From Sporosarcina jiandibaonis (lineage in GTDB: Bacteria > Bacillota > Bacilli > Bacillales_A > Planococcaceae), in contig NZ_JAAOIY010000001.1 in NCBI RefSeq assembly GCF_013184495.1, positions 248,001 to 312,000 on the forward strand: DNA of 64,000 bases, given 5' to 3'. The position numbers and the translations under genes are program-made. Each line of letters begins with the position of its first letter. Positions within the stretch are counted from its first letter, which is position 1. This document shows, piece after piece, positions 41,909 to 49,936 of this stretch. The notes below the pieces were generated by a model. The model worked only from the letters and a program-made list of their open reading frames with translations, had not been told where the DNA came from and searched no databases.

Positions 41909-42817
41909 ATGAAAAAATCGATAGCGGTCATCTTACTCGGTTCGGCACTCTTACTGCCGAACAACAATAGTGTAGAAGCTTCATATTCAAATAATAATAT
42001 ACAGGTGCAAAAAGTACAGTATGTTAATTGTGTTGATTGGGAGGGTAATACGTTCGATTTCAGCAATATGAAACTGGAAAAGAATGATTACCAAGCTCTC
42101 CATGACGAATTGATGAAAAGTTTCGCAAAATATTTGGAGGTAGCAAAAGCTGCTAATGCTAAACCAGCACCAGAGGCTAAGCCAGCTCCAGAAGCCAAGC
42201 CAGCTCCAGAAGCTAAACCAGCACCAGAAGCTAAACCAGCTCCAAAAGCTAAACCAGCTCCAAAAGCTAAGCCAGCTCCAGAAGCTAAACCAGCTCCAGA
42301 AGCTAAGCCAGCTCCAAAAGCTAAGCCAGCACCAGTAGCTAAACCAGCACCAGAGGCTAAGCCAGCACCTGCACCAACTGCACCAGCACCAACAGCAGAA
42401 AAACCAGCTCAACCAGTTGAGGCTGCACCAAACGCTTCAGTTTCAGCAATTGAAAAACAAGTAATTGATTTAACAAATGCTGAAAGACAAAAAGCGGGTC
42501 TTAAACCTTTACTTTCAGATAGCAAATTAATGGATTCAGCTCGTGCAAAATCAAAAGATATGTCATCTAAAGGGTACTTCTCACATACGAGCCCTACATA
42601 TGGCAGCCCGTTTGATCAAATGAAACAATTCGGCGTTTCATATAGCGCGGCAGGAGAAAATATCGCCCAAGGTCAACGTTCTCCTGAAGAAGTTGTAAAA
42701 GCTTGGATGGATTCTCCAGGACATAGAGAAAACATTTTAAACCCTGGCTTTACTCATATCGGAATCGGATATGATTCAAACGGCAACTACTGGACACAAC
42801 AATTTATTACTAAATAA
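41909..42817 (+). CDS. Secreted CAP-domain protein with Ala-Lys-Pro repeat linker
   Basis: 302 residues. A signal peptide (KKSIAVILLGSALLLPNNNSVEA) is followed by about 55 residues of unique sequence, then twelve imperfect six-residue repeats AKPAP(E/K) and an AP-rich extension. Residues 185-302 form a CAP/SCP domain with LTNAERQKAGLKPL, GYFSHTSPTYGSPFDQM, GENIAQGQRSPEEVVKAWM and SPGHRENILNP. It resembles YkwD/YlbC of Bacillus, which are extracellular or spore-associated and of unknown activity. The linker probably spans the cell wall. The ribosome site is GGGAGG; a strong terminator follows. Confidence 0.92.
   Translation: MKKSIAVILLGSALLLPNNNSVEASYSNNNIQVQKVQYVNCVDWEGNTFDFSNMKLEKNDYQALHDELMKSFAKYLEVAKAANAKPAPEAKPAPEAKPAPEAKPAPEAKPAPKAKPAPKAKPAPEAKPAPEAKPAPKAKPAPVAKPAPEAKPAPAPTAPAPTAEKPAQPVEAAPNASVSAIEKQVIDLTNAERQKAGLKPLLSDSKLMDSARAKSKDMSSKGYFSHTSPTYGSPFDQMKQFGVSYSAAGENIAQGQRSPEEVVKAWMDSPGHRENILNPGFTHIGIGYDSNGNYWTQQFITK
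42158..42373 (+). repeat. Twelve 18-bp coding repeats (AKPAPx)
   Basis: Tandem units of the type GCTAAACCAGCTCCAGAA, differing mainly by GAA/AAA/GTA at the last codon and by silent A/T and C/T changes. Such arrays change copy number by slippage; each loss or gain keeps the frame. Confidence 0.93.
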
Positions 42818-42827
42818 AATATTACAG

Positions 42828-42876
42828 AAAAAGCGATTCTCTGAGCATTTTAATCAGCTCAAGAGAATCGCTTTTT
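42828..42876 (+). terminator. Terminator after the CAP-domain gene
   Basis: Stem AAAAAGCGATTCTC-TGAGC / GCTC(A)A-GAGAATCGCTTTTT, about 18 bp in two blocks, 10-nt loop, T tract. Confidence 0.9.
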
Positions 42877-42999
42877 AGTATACATTTAGATAATTTGAGG
42901 CCTGAATAATAATATTATTACTTCGTATTTTTTTTATAACGAAGTCTCCGATTTGATATTCGCGAGCATGGAATAACGCCATGCCTAACTATTAAGGAG

Positions 43000-43158
43000 T
43001 TATGTCCTTAACAATATGACAAGTAAAACGGGAAAACACATGGCCATAAAAGCAATAAAAGCCCCCGCAAACTTTTGCTTTTCATTCCAAGTCGAATGTG
43101 CAAGCTGAAATGTGGTGTACATTAAGTACAAAGTAATTCCGATTAGAATAAGCTTCAA
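43000..43158 (-). CDS. Small two-helix membrane protein at the end of the germination operon ('D' subunit candidate)
   Basis: 52 residues from a TTG at 43158; the ribosome site AGGAAAGGA lies within the last codons of the GerC-type gene, whose stop is 6 nt upstream. Two hydrophobic helices (LKLILIGITLYLMYTTFQL and FAGAFIAFMAMCFPVLLVILL) are joined by a polar loop HSTWNEKQK. Small 2-TM 'D' proteins of this kind occur with many GerA-type operons (for example GerKD) and modulate receptor function. Assigned by position and topology only. Confidence 0.7.
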   Translation of the reverse strand: MKLILIGITLYLMYTTFQLAHSTWNEKQKFAGAFIAFMAMCFPVLLVILLRT

Positions 43159-43163
43159 GCAAA

Positions 43164-44399
43164 TTAGTCCTTTCCTGTATCTCGGATGACTTCCGGTTTC
43201 ATTTGTGCTCCAAAACTTTCGATTTTCACATCAAATTTCACGTCTACATTTGCGTTTGAATACTTCTCGCTCCAGTTGTATTTTTCATATTCATGATTCG
43301 TCCAAAATTGCCGCCGTGCTTCCAAATACCATAAAAATGGTTCAGCTTTAAATTCTTCCTGTGTTTTTTGGATAAGGTCTTTTGCGATTTGTTCCAATTC
43401 ATTTTTTATCGATTGTTTTAACGTCTCTTGATGTTTTAGGTTTGTCGTGTAATTTGTTAAACTTGGATTCGAAAAAACTTGGACTTTTATAGGAACAGTT
43501 ACTTTGATGTCAGGTATATCTGAACTCGCATCGATTTTTACTCTTGTCTTTCCATTCATCATAATTTGTGTTGAAATTCGATAATCATTGTTGATAGGGT
43601 CGGTAAATGATTGGATGGCATAATGGGAGAGCGGCTTTTGTCTGAGTAAAAGTGACATTCTCGTTTCTTCGCCAGTTAATATACCAATCATCTTGCCATT
43701 TTTGAACACTGCGGAACCCATCATTTGTACGGGATCTCCCGACTTTTGAGGAATTTGTCCCGCAACATAATGATCTTCATTTTTCCTTACTTCTTCATTC
43801 TTTTCGGTAGTTGCGTAGATGGCTAAATAGAGATCACCGGACAATCGTTGGAAATATCTGTTTAAATCAGATAGAGGGACAAATCCAGTGTCTCTCCATC
43901 TTTGTCGCATATAAAAATAATATTTATGGGGACGCGTTTCAAGTTTGGGAATATTCGCATCGATAAAATCACTCGCTTTCTCTTTTGAAACGAGAAGCGT
44001 GTTTTCAAGCCTTATTTCAGGATCGATCATAGCGGAAGCAATAATATGATGAAATAATGGTGTTTTCGCTAATTTTTCTCCAACGATAATTGTATTTAAA
44101 TGGTCGAAGCTTATTTTTCTTGTGATAACGCTATTCGCCAACTCTTTTGCAGATAGTAGATCAGGTGTCGTAAAGGTCACAATATCACTAGGCGGTTCAT
44201 TTGCCGCTGCCCCTGTGTCAGTAGAGCCGACTTGCGGGTTGGCAATTTGAAAGGTCACGTCAATTAAATTATCATCTTCATCATTTGTATCAAGCCCTAT
44301 GACAACCGCATAGGCATGTTGTTCCAACTCAAGTTTATCTCCGCAACTTGAAAGGAGAAGTAAAGGAATTAGACTAACAAGCAGACTTATCCGTTTCAT
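43164..44399 (-). CDS. GerC-type germination receptor lipoprotein
   Basis: 411 residues with a lipoprotein signal (LLVSLIPLLLLSSC) and the Ger(x)C pattern: ELEQHAYAVVIGLDTNDE near the N-terminus, ISFDHLNTIIVGEKLAK, MGSAVFKNGKMIGILTGEET and a long C-terminal helical region ending with the QFWTNHEYEKYNWSEKY segment. It is the C subunit of a GerA-type nutrient receptor in the spore inner membrane, lipid-modified at the signal Cys. It overlaps the B gene by 26 nt. Confidence 0.93.
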   Translation of the reverse strand: MKRISLLVSLIPLLLLSSCGDKLELEQHAYAVVIGLDTNDEDDNLIDVTFQIANPQVGSTDTGAAANEPPSDIVTFTTPDLLSAKELANSVITRKISFDHLNTIIVGEKLAKTPLFHHIIASAMIDPEIRLENTLLVSKEKASDFIDANIPKLETRPHKYYFYMRQRWRDTGFVPLSDLNRYFQRLSGDLYLAIYATTEKNEEVRKNEDHYVAGQIPQKSGDPVQMMGSAVFKNGKMIGILTGEETRMSLLLRQKPLSHYAIQSFTDPINNDYRISTQIMMNGKTRVKIDASSDIPDIKVTVPIKVQVFSNPSLTNYTTNLKHQETLKQSIKNELEQIAKDLIQKTQEEFKAEPFLWYLEARRQFWTNHEYEKYNWSEKYSNANVDVKFDVKIESFGAQMKPEVIRDTGKD

Positions 44400-45486
44400 T
44401 GTTTTTCTTTCCTCCTTTCAATTTACTTAAAAACCATAGTAAAAATGGGAGGGAAATGAATGTCCATGAACCGATTTTGTTCAATAGATCGCGATATGAG
44501 CCCATTATAAATTCGTTTTCCGGAAGCAAGCCACTTAACGCGACTAATCCAACTAAAGGCAAAAGTAATTTTTCAAATTTGTCCATGCGCAATGCGCCAC
44601 CTAATAAAAATGCCGTCAAATATAAGTAAATTGCTAATCGAAAAATCGAAGCGATAATCCAAAAGATAAAAAAACCGCCTTCTACGTGCGTGAATCCGGC
44701 TCCAAATTCGGCAATTCTTGTCAGTTCTTGATGAGGATACGCCATGTTTACCGTAGAAGGATAATCGAACACCATAACATAAATTGCTAGAAACAATGAC
44801 ATCTTAAATAACGTAATGCCTAACCCGAGAAGGGAAGCTACTTGATAGTTTTTATAAGATCGAACAAATGGAAAGAAAGCTGCGAGTATAATGATTTCTC
44901 CAATTATAGAACTGTGATTCAAGCTTTCTTTTATCAATGTGCTTAAACCTGGGCCAGCAATCGGGAATATACTTAACAAATGGGCATCTTTCCAAACGGA
45001 AACGAGTAAAATGAGCAATAGGAATTCAAGTGTCGGAATGATGAACCAGGACACGCTGCCAATTGCTGTCAAACCTCTTTTCGCAACCAAGAAACTCGTG
45101 ATTAGCAATGCGAAAGTTAGAATGATGACCGGCGTCTTGGGATAAAAAAGCGTGTTGGCAATCGCTATATAACTTCTGCTGCTAGTTGTTGCAGAAAAGA
45201 ATATCAACAGAGATAGAATGAAACAAATTAGAGTTCCGCCCACTTTCCCTGTCAAATGAAATAAGAGGTCAACTAGCCCTTTCTCATGTTTTTTCAACAA
45301 CGATAATAAAACTAGAAACGGAATACCTATTGTAATTAAGTAAAAGAAAGGGATTATCCAGGCTGCATTAGCACCTTTTTCATAAAGCAGGCTCGGCGTC
45401 GAATCTGTGACCTTCATGCCGATTGCTATTAAAACGACGGAAGTAAATTCCCTAGTCCCTAATTTATCATCTATAATTTTAATCAT
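44374..45486 (-). CDS. GerB-type germination receptor membrane subunit
   Basis: 370 residues, about ten transmembrane helices, GerAB/APC-superfamily fold (LGTREFTSVVLIAIGMKVTDS; IPFFYLITIGIPFLVLLSLL; SWFIIPTLEFLLLILLVSVW). The B subunit binds the germinant (amino acid or sugar) in the spore inner membrane; which one cannot be told from sequence. The start overlaps the end of the A gene by 8 nt and its end overlaps the C gene. Confidence 0.93.
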   Translation of the reverse strand: MIKIIDDKLGTREFTSVVLIAIGMKVTDSTPSLLYEKGANAAWIIPFFYLITIGIPFLVLLSLLKKHEKGLVDLLFHLTGKVGGTLICFILSLLIFFSATTSSRSYIAIANTLFYPKTPVIILTFALLITSFLVAKRGLTAIGSVSWFIIPTLEFLLLILLVSVWKDAHLLSIFPIAGPGLSTLIKESLNHSSIIGEIIILAAFFPFVRSYKNYQVASLLGLGITLFKMSLFLAIYVMVFDYPSTVNMAYPHQELTRIAEFGAGFTHVEGGFFIFWIIASIFRLAIYLYLTAFLLGGALRMDKFEKLLLPLVGLVALSGLLPENEFIMGSYRDLLNKIGSWTFISLPFLLWFLSKLKGGKKNNETDKSAC

Positions 45487-47041
45487 CGTTTTGCATCCCC
45501 TTCGGCTTAGAGGATCTAACTTTTTGATTAGGCGACATCGATAATGGGCGTAGCCACTGTTTCTTAATAGGCGGCCTTGTCATTAAGTCTTTAGACGATG
45601 GTAAATGAGGCGAGAGTGGTGCGAAAAAGGGAACACCGAAGGATTTCATCGAGACGAGATATGCCATCAAGAAGGCGGCAACAATCGCCATTCCAAAAAA
45701 ACCAAATAAATATGCCACAAACAAAAAAACAAAGCGAAGTATTCTAACCGTAATATTGAAGCTCACATCTGGAACTGTGAAGGAAGCAAGTCCTGTAATT
45801 GACACAATAACGACTAGAATAGGACTGACGAGATTCGCTTCGACAGCGGCCTGTCCAAGTATGAGTGCTCCGACGATGCCGATGGTTGGTCCAAGCGTAT
45901 TCGGGACGCGGACGCCGGCTTCTCGCAAAATTTCAAATGAGACTTCCATGATCAAAATTTCTATAAAAACAGGAAATGGGATTCTTTCCCTTGTCGCCGC
46001 AATAGAGAGCAATAGATCCGTTGGAATCATCCCTGAATGAAAAGTTGTCACTGCAATATAGAGTGCTGGCATCAATAACGCAATCATTAGTGCAACTAGG
46101 CGGATGATGCGTATGAAATTACCATGCGGCATGCGCAAATATTGATCTTCGACGGTTTGGATAAAAGACCAAAATGTCGTTGGCGCAACGAGCGCAGTCG
46201 GGGAATTTTCCATTATTAAGATGACATGGCCTTCCAATACAAATGATGCCGCCCGGTCGGGTCTTTCAGTCATTAATGTTGTAGGGAAGAGTGAATACGA
46301 TCTTTCCTCTATATACTGGTCGACTTGAGAAAGGGTTAAAACTGTATCAGTTTCAATATCCTTCAATCTTTTTTTAACATTATTTACAATAGCCTCATCT
46401 GCAATGTTTTTTAAATACATAACAGAAACTTGCTGTGATGATTGTTTACCAATCTTTACTGTCTCACATATGAAATCAGGATTTCTGAGTTGTTTGCGTA
46501 GCAGGGAACGATTCACTGCCGCTGATTCATTGAATGCAGCTTTCGGTCCAATAATCGTTGTTTCCGTCGTCGGTTCTGAAACGGAACGGTTTTCAAATTT
46601 AGCTGTTTCAACAGAAATTGCGCAAGGTTCTTCGCCAACTAGAATGATTGTATTGCCATTTAACAAGTCCATTGTCGCATCATCTAAAGTTGTGATTATT
46701 TTGGTGGTCGAAGTTACAAGCACTGTTGTAATTAGCATCGATATAAAATCAATTTTAGGCAATGGGCTATTAGGTTTTTTCTGTAACGGTTCTATGATGG
46801 TCGTGTCGATGAGATGGCCATCAACGGTTCCTTCGATAAAGAGCACGGTCACATTTTTTTCATATAAAGGAAGATATAAATTTCGGATTTTTAAAGCGTT
46901 ATTCGCAGGAAAAGAAAAAACTGTTTTCAATTTACTAATATTTAATAAGATATCGTCTGATAAAGATTCTGGTTCTTGTTGCTGATTTGATTGAGTTGGT
47001 TTTTCTTCGTTTGCTTTTTGATTCTTTTCGAAGATGGACAT
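45479..47041 (-). CDS. GerA-type germination receptor subunit
   Basis: 520 residues. The N-terminal half is the soluble domain (LNISKLKTVFSFPANNALKIRNLYL ... LLNGNTIILVGEEPCAISVET) and the C-terminal half has about five helices with the conserved motifs RPDRAASFVLEGHVILIMENSP, RVPNTLGPTIGIVGALILGQAAVEANLVSP. GerA subunits form ion channels that release spore cations on germinant binding. It is the first gene of the A-B-C-D operon. A sigma-G promoter would be expected upstream of 47041 but I could not place one reliably. Confidence 0.95.
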   Translation of the reverse strand: MSIFEKNQKANEEKPTQSNQQQEPESLSDDILLNISKLKTVFSFPANNALKIRNLYLPLYEKNVTVLFIEGTVDGHLIDTTIIEPLQKKPNSPLPKIDFISMLITTVLVTSTTKIITTLDDATMDLLNGNTIILVGEEPCAISVETAKFENRSVSEPTTETTIIGPKAAFNESAAVNRSLLRKQLRNPDFICETVKIGKQSSQQVSVMYLKNIADEAIVNNVKKRLKDIETDTVLTLSQVDQYIEERSYSLFPTTLMTERPDRAASFVLEGHVILIMENSPTALVAPTTFWSFIQTVEDQYLRMPHGNFIRIIRLVALMIALLMPALYIAVTTFHSGMIPTDLLLSIAATRERIPFPVFIEILIMEVSFEILREAGVRVPNTLGPTIGIVGALILGQAAVEANLVSPILVVIVSITGLASFTVPDVSFNITVRILRFVFLFVAYLFGFFGMAIVAAFLMAYLVSMKSFGVPFFAPLSPHLPSSKDLMTRPPIKKQWLRPLSMSPNQKVRSSKPKGMQNDD

Positions 47042-47156
47042 GACGAAAACCTCCGGAAGATATTATTACTTCCTAGAAGTATGTCCTTATATCGGGGATA
47101 AAATACGAAAGTCTTTCCTGCGGGCGATCCTACAAATATTTGAATTAATTAATTAA

Positions 47157-47189
47157 AAAATCCCGCACCAGTAAAGCAGGCGGGATTTT
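47157..47189 (-). terminator. Terminator of the MATE transporter gene
   Basis: 10-bp stem AAAATCCCGC / GCGGGATTTT with a 13-nt loop; the minus-strand transcript continues into T6. Confidence 0.85.
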
Positions 47190-47194
47190 CATAC

Positions 47195-48541
47195 TCAAGA
47201 AAATTTCTTGTTTTGAATAGAACGCAATCGAATTGCGAGTGTTACTGCGCCGACAGTCAAGCCTGCAATGAGACCAATCCAATAACCATATGGCCCTAAC
47301 TCAGTATAAGTAGCCATCACATAACCGACTGGCAAACCAATGACCCAGTATGAAATGATTGCCATAATGAACGTCACGTTCACGTCTTTGTAACCTCTGA
47401 GCGCTCCTTGAACTGGTGCTTGAATCGCGTCGGATAATTGGAAAATGGCAGCGTAGATAAAGAAATGAACCGATAATTTCACAATATTTATATCGTTTGT
47501 ATAAATTGAAGCTATCTGCTCTCTGAACAATAGTAAAATAGTTATCGATATAAAACTAAATAAAATAGCTATTCCGACACTTAGATAACTATATTGTTTT
47601 GCATCTCGCAATCGTCCCGCGCCAACTTCTTGCCCGACTAAAATAGTCGCTCCCATTGAAATGCTCAGCGGAATCATATACAAAAGCGAAGTGAAATTCA
47701 GCGCAATCTGGTGTGCTGAAATGACTGCAGTAGAGTAATTCGCCATTAACAATGTAACTGCAGAGAAAATACTAACTTCAACAAAAATCGAAATACCGAT
47801 TGGCACGCCGATGAATAGAATTTCCTTCCACTTTGCAAAAGAGATTTTCCCCCAATTAATAAATAGCTTATAGTCGACGAACGGTCCCCATCCCCAAGCA
47901 ATGGCGCACGCAATGAAGAACACTATCCAATATGTAATGGCAGAAGCATAACCGGCTCCAGCACCGCCGAGTTCCGGAAATCCCCAATGTCCATAAATCA
48001 GTAGATAGTTTAATAAAACATTAATCGGTGCGGATAACAGAATAACCGACATGGACACACGAGTTGCCCCTAATGCATCAAAGAAAGAACGCATGACTGT
48101 ATAAGCGAATAAAGGAAGTAGTCCAAAACTCATTCCTTTCAAATAGTTCGACGCAACGATGCGTACTTGTTCGTCAAGCGGCATTGCTTGCAGAATCGGC
48201 GCAACTCCGAATAGTATAACTAAAAAAACAATTGCAGAAAGCGCTATCGACACGTATAGTCCTTGTTGTACAGTTGGTCGCACGTCCTCTTTTTTACGGG
48301 CTCCTACAAGCTGAGCAATAATCGGCGTTAGCGCCATCAATATTCCAGCTAGTCCGGTATAAACCGGAACCCAGAACGAAGAACCAATTGTTACGCCGGC
48401 TAGATGGTATGTATCGTATCGTCCAGTCATAAGTATATCGAAGAACGTAATCATATACATGGCAACCTGCGTAATCAGAATCGGCATAATAATTTTCGCC
48501 ATATTCCATGGCTTATTTGTTAAAGTTAAAGCATTGTCCAT
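47195..48541 (-). CDS. MATE-family multidrug/sodium antiporter
   Basis: 448 residues from the ATG at 48541 (AAAGGATGG site). Twelve transmembrane helices in two MatE halves; NorM-type features include TGRYDTYHLAGVTIGSSFW, TPIIAQLVGARKKEDVRPTVQQ and the second-half SMGATILVGQEVGAGRLRDAKQ. It exports cationic drugs or metabolites using sodium or proton gradients; substrate unknown. It is divergent from murG across about 120 bp. Confidence 0.93.
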   Translation of the reverse strand: MDNALTLTNKPWNMAKIIMPILITQVAMYMITFFDILMTGRYDTYHLAGVTIGSSFWVPVYTGLAGILMALTPIIAQLVGARKKEDVRPTVQQGLYVSIALSAIVFLVILFGVAPILQAMPLDEQVRIVASNYLKGMSFGLLPLFAYTVMRSFFDALGATRVSMSVILLSAPINVLLNYLLIYGHWGFPELGGAGAGYASAITYWIVFFIACAIAWGWGPFVDYKLFINWGKISFAKWKEILFIGVPIGISIFVEVSIFSAVTLLMANYSTAVISAHQIALNFTSLLYMIPLSISMGATILVGQEVGAGRLRDAKQYSYLSVGIAILFSFISITILLLFREQIASIYTNDINIVKLSVHFFIYAAIFQLSDAIQAPVQGALRGYKDVNVTFIMAIISYWVIGLPVGYVMATYTELGPYGYWIGLIAGLTVGAVTLAIRLRSIQNKKFS

Positions 48542-48665
48542 AAAAATCCATCCTTTACTTGACGATAGATAGTAGTGTACCATGAAATCTTTGCTATAAT
48601 AAGAGTTGTTTCAGATGTTCAAACAAATAGAAATACATATTTATGATAGAAGAGGTGATGGCCAT

Positions 48666-49745
48666 ATGAAACGGCCGATTATTTTACTAACGGGCGGCGG
48701 CACTGCCGGGCATGTTTCAGTGAATGAAGCACTGATTCCCGTATTTCATGAGCGCGGATACGAAATCCATTACATCGGTTCTCATGACGGAATTGAAAAA
48801 GAACTCATCGGAGACAATCAGCCCGACGTTACGTATCATGCAATTCAAAGCGGAAAATTAAGACGTTATTTTTCAATGAAAAACTTCACGGATCCTTTCC
48901 GGGTAGGAACAGGATTCTTTCAAGCGCTATCGATTATTCGCAGGCTGAAACCTGAACTCATTTTTTCGAAAGGCGGATTTGTTTCTGTACCAGTCGTTTT
49001 AGCGGCCAGAGTGGCTAAAGTTCCTGTCGTTATACATGAATCTGACGTCACTCCGGGACTTGCCAATAAAATGTCGCTGCCATTCTCAAATCATATTTTT
49101 ACGGTATTTGAAAAAACTTTGGAATATGTTCCGGGAGGAAAGGCGACCTGTACTGGTGCAATCATACGACCGGAACTATTTCAAGGCGCAAAAGAGGAAG
49201 GTCTGAAAATCTCGGGATTTAACGGGATAAAACCTGTAATCATCGTAATGGGCGGCAGTCAAGGCTCGGCGATAGTAAACGAAGCAATTCGAAAAGATTT
49301 AAATAAGATTACAACTTTTTTTGATGTTATTCATCTATGCGGTAAAGGAAATTTGGATAAATCCTTGGAAAAAGTTCAGGGTTATAAACAATTTGAATAT
49401 GTGACCGATAGTTTGCCGCATTTATTGGCAGCGTCTGATTATGCTGTATCGCGGGCAGGATCCAACGCAATATTCGAGTTGCTTGCACTTCGAATACCGA
49501 TGCTATTAATTCCGCTTTCAGCTGCTCAAAGCAGAGGAGATCAACTTTTGAATGCCGCATTTTTCAAATCGATTGGAACTGCGCGGGTATTAATGGAAGA
49601 AGACATTTCGATTCGTCCATTCTCAGAAGAACTGTTTGATTTTAAAAAAGACAAAGATTATTTAATCGGCAATATGTTGAAAACTGAAATGCCAAAAACT
49701 CCTGAGGAAATGGTTGTTCTAATAATGGAGCAAAGAAATAAATAG
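48666..49745 (+). CDS. murG: MurG, lipid II-forming N-acetylglucosaminyltransferase
   Basis: Adds GlcNAc to lipid I at the inner face of the membrane to make lipid II. 359 residues from the ATG at 48666 (GAGGTG site). GT28 signatures are TGGGTAGHVSVNEAL near residue 10, FSKGGFVSVPVVLAA, HESDVTPGLANK and the UDP-GlcNAc site VMGGSQGSAIVNEAIR and DYAVSRAGSNAIFELLAL. Here murG stands outside any mur/fts cluster, so either it was relocated or it is a second copy (Bacillus cereus, for example, has two). Confidence 0.93.
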   Translation: MKRPIILLTGGGTAGHVSVNEALIPVFHERGYEIHYIGSHDGIEKELIGDNQPDVTYHAIQSGKLRRYFSMKNFTDPFRVGTGFFQALSIIRRLKPELIFSKGGFVSVPVVLAARVAKVPVVIHESDVTPGLANKMSLPFSNHIFTVFEKTLEYVPGGKATCTGAIIRPELFQGAKEEGLKISGFNGIKPVIIVMGGSQGSAIVNEAIRKDLNKITTFFDVIHLCGKGNLDKSLEKVQGYKQFEYVTDSLPHLLAASDYAVSRAGSNAIFELLALRIPMLLIPLSAAQSRGDQLLNAAFFKSIGTARVLMEEDISIRPFSEELFDFKKDKDYLIGNMLKTEMPKTPEEMVVLIMEQRNK

Positions 49746-49936
49746 AAACCGCGATTTATTGTTATGAAAATATTTTTCAGCTCGCATAACTACCAAAAAA
49801 TCAATTTTATGAAAGAAAAGTCTATTAGTTCGTGCTAAACCCTTTAAGTTCTAGTCTTTGCATGGTAAAATTAACAAGGATAAAAAAATATTAAAAAAAC
49901 ACAATATGCCATAGGCAAATGTGGAGGTCATTGTTC

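Noticed and set aside
41987-42412. Long Trp/Phe-rich minus-strand frame across the AKPAPx repeat
   Set aside because: It is a shadow of the repetitive coding region, with no ribosome site and implausible composition.
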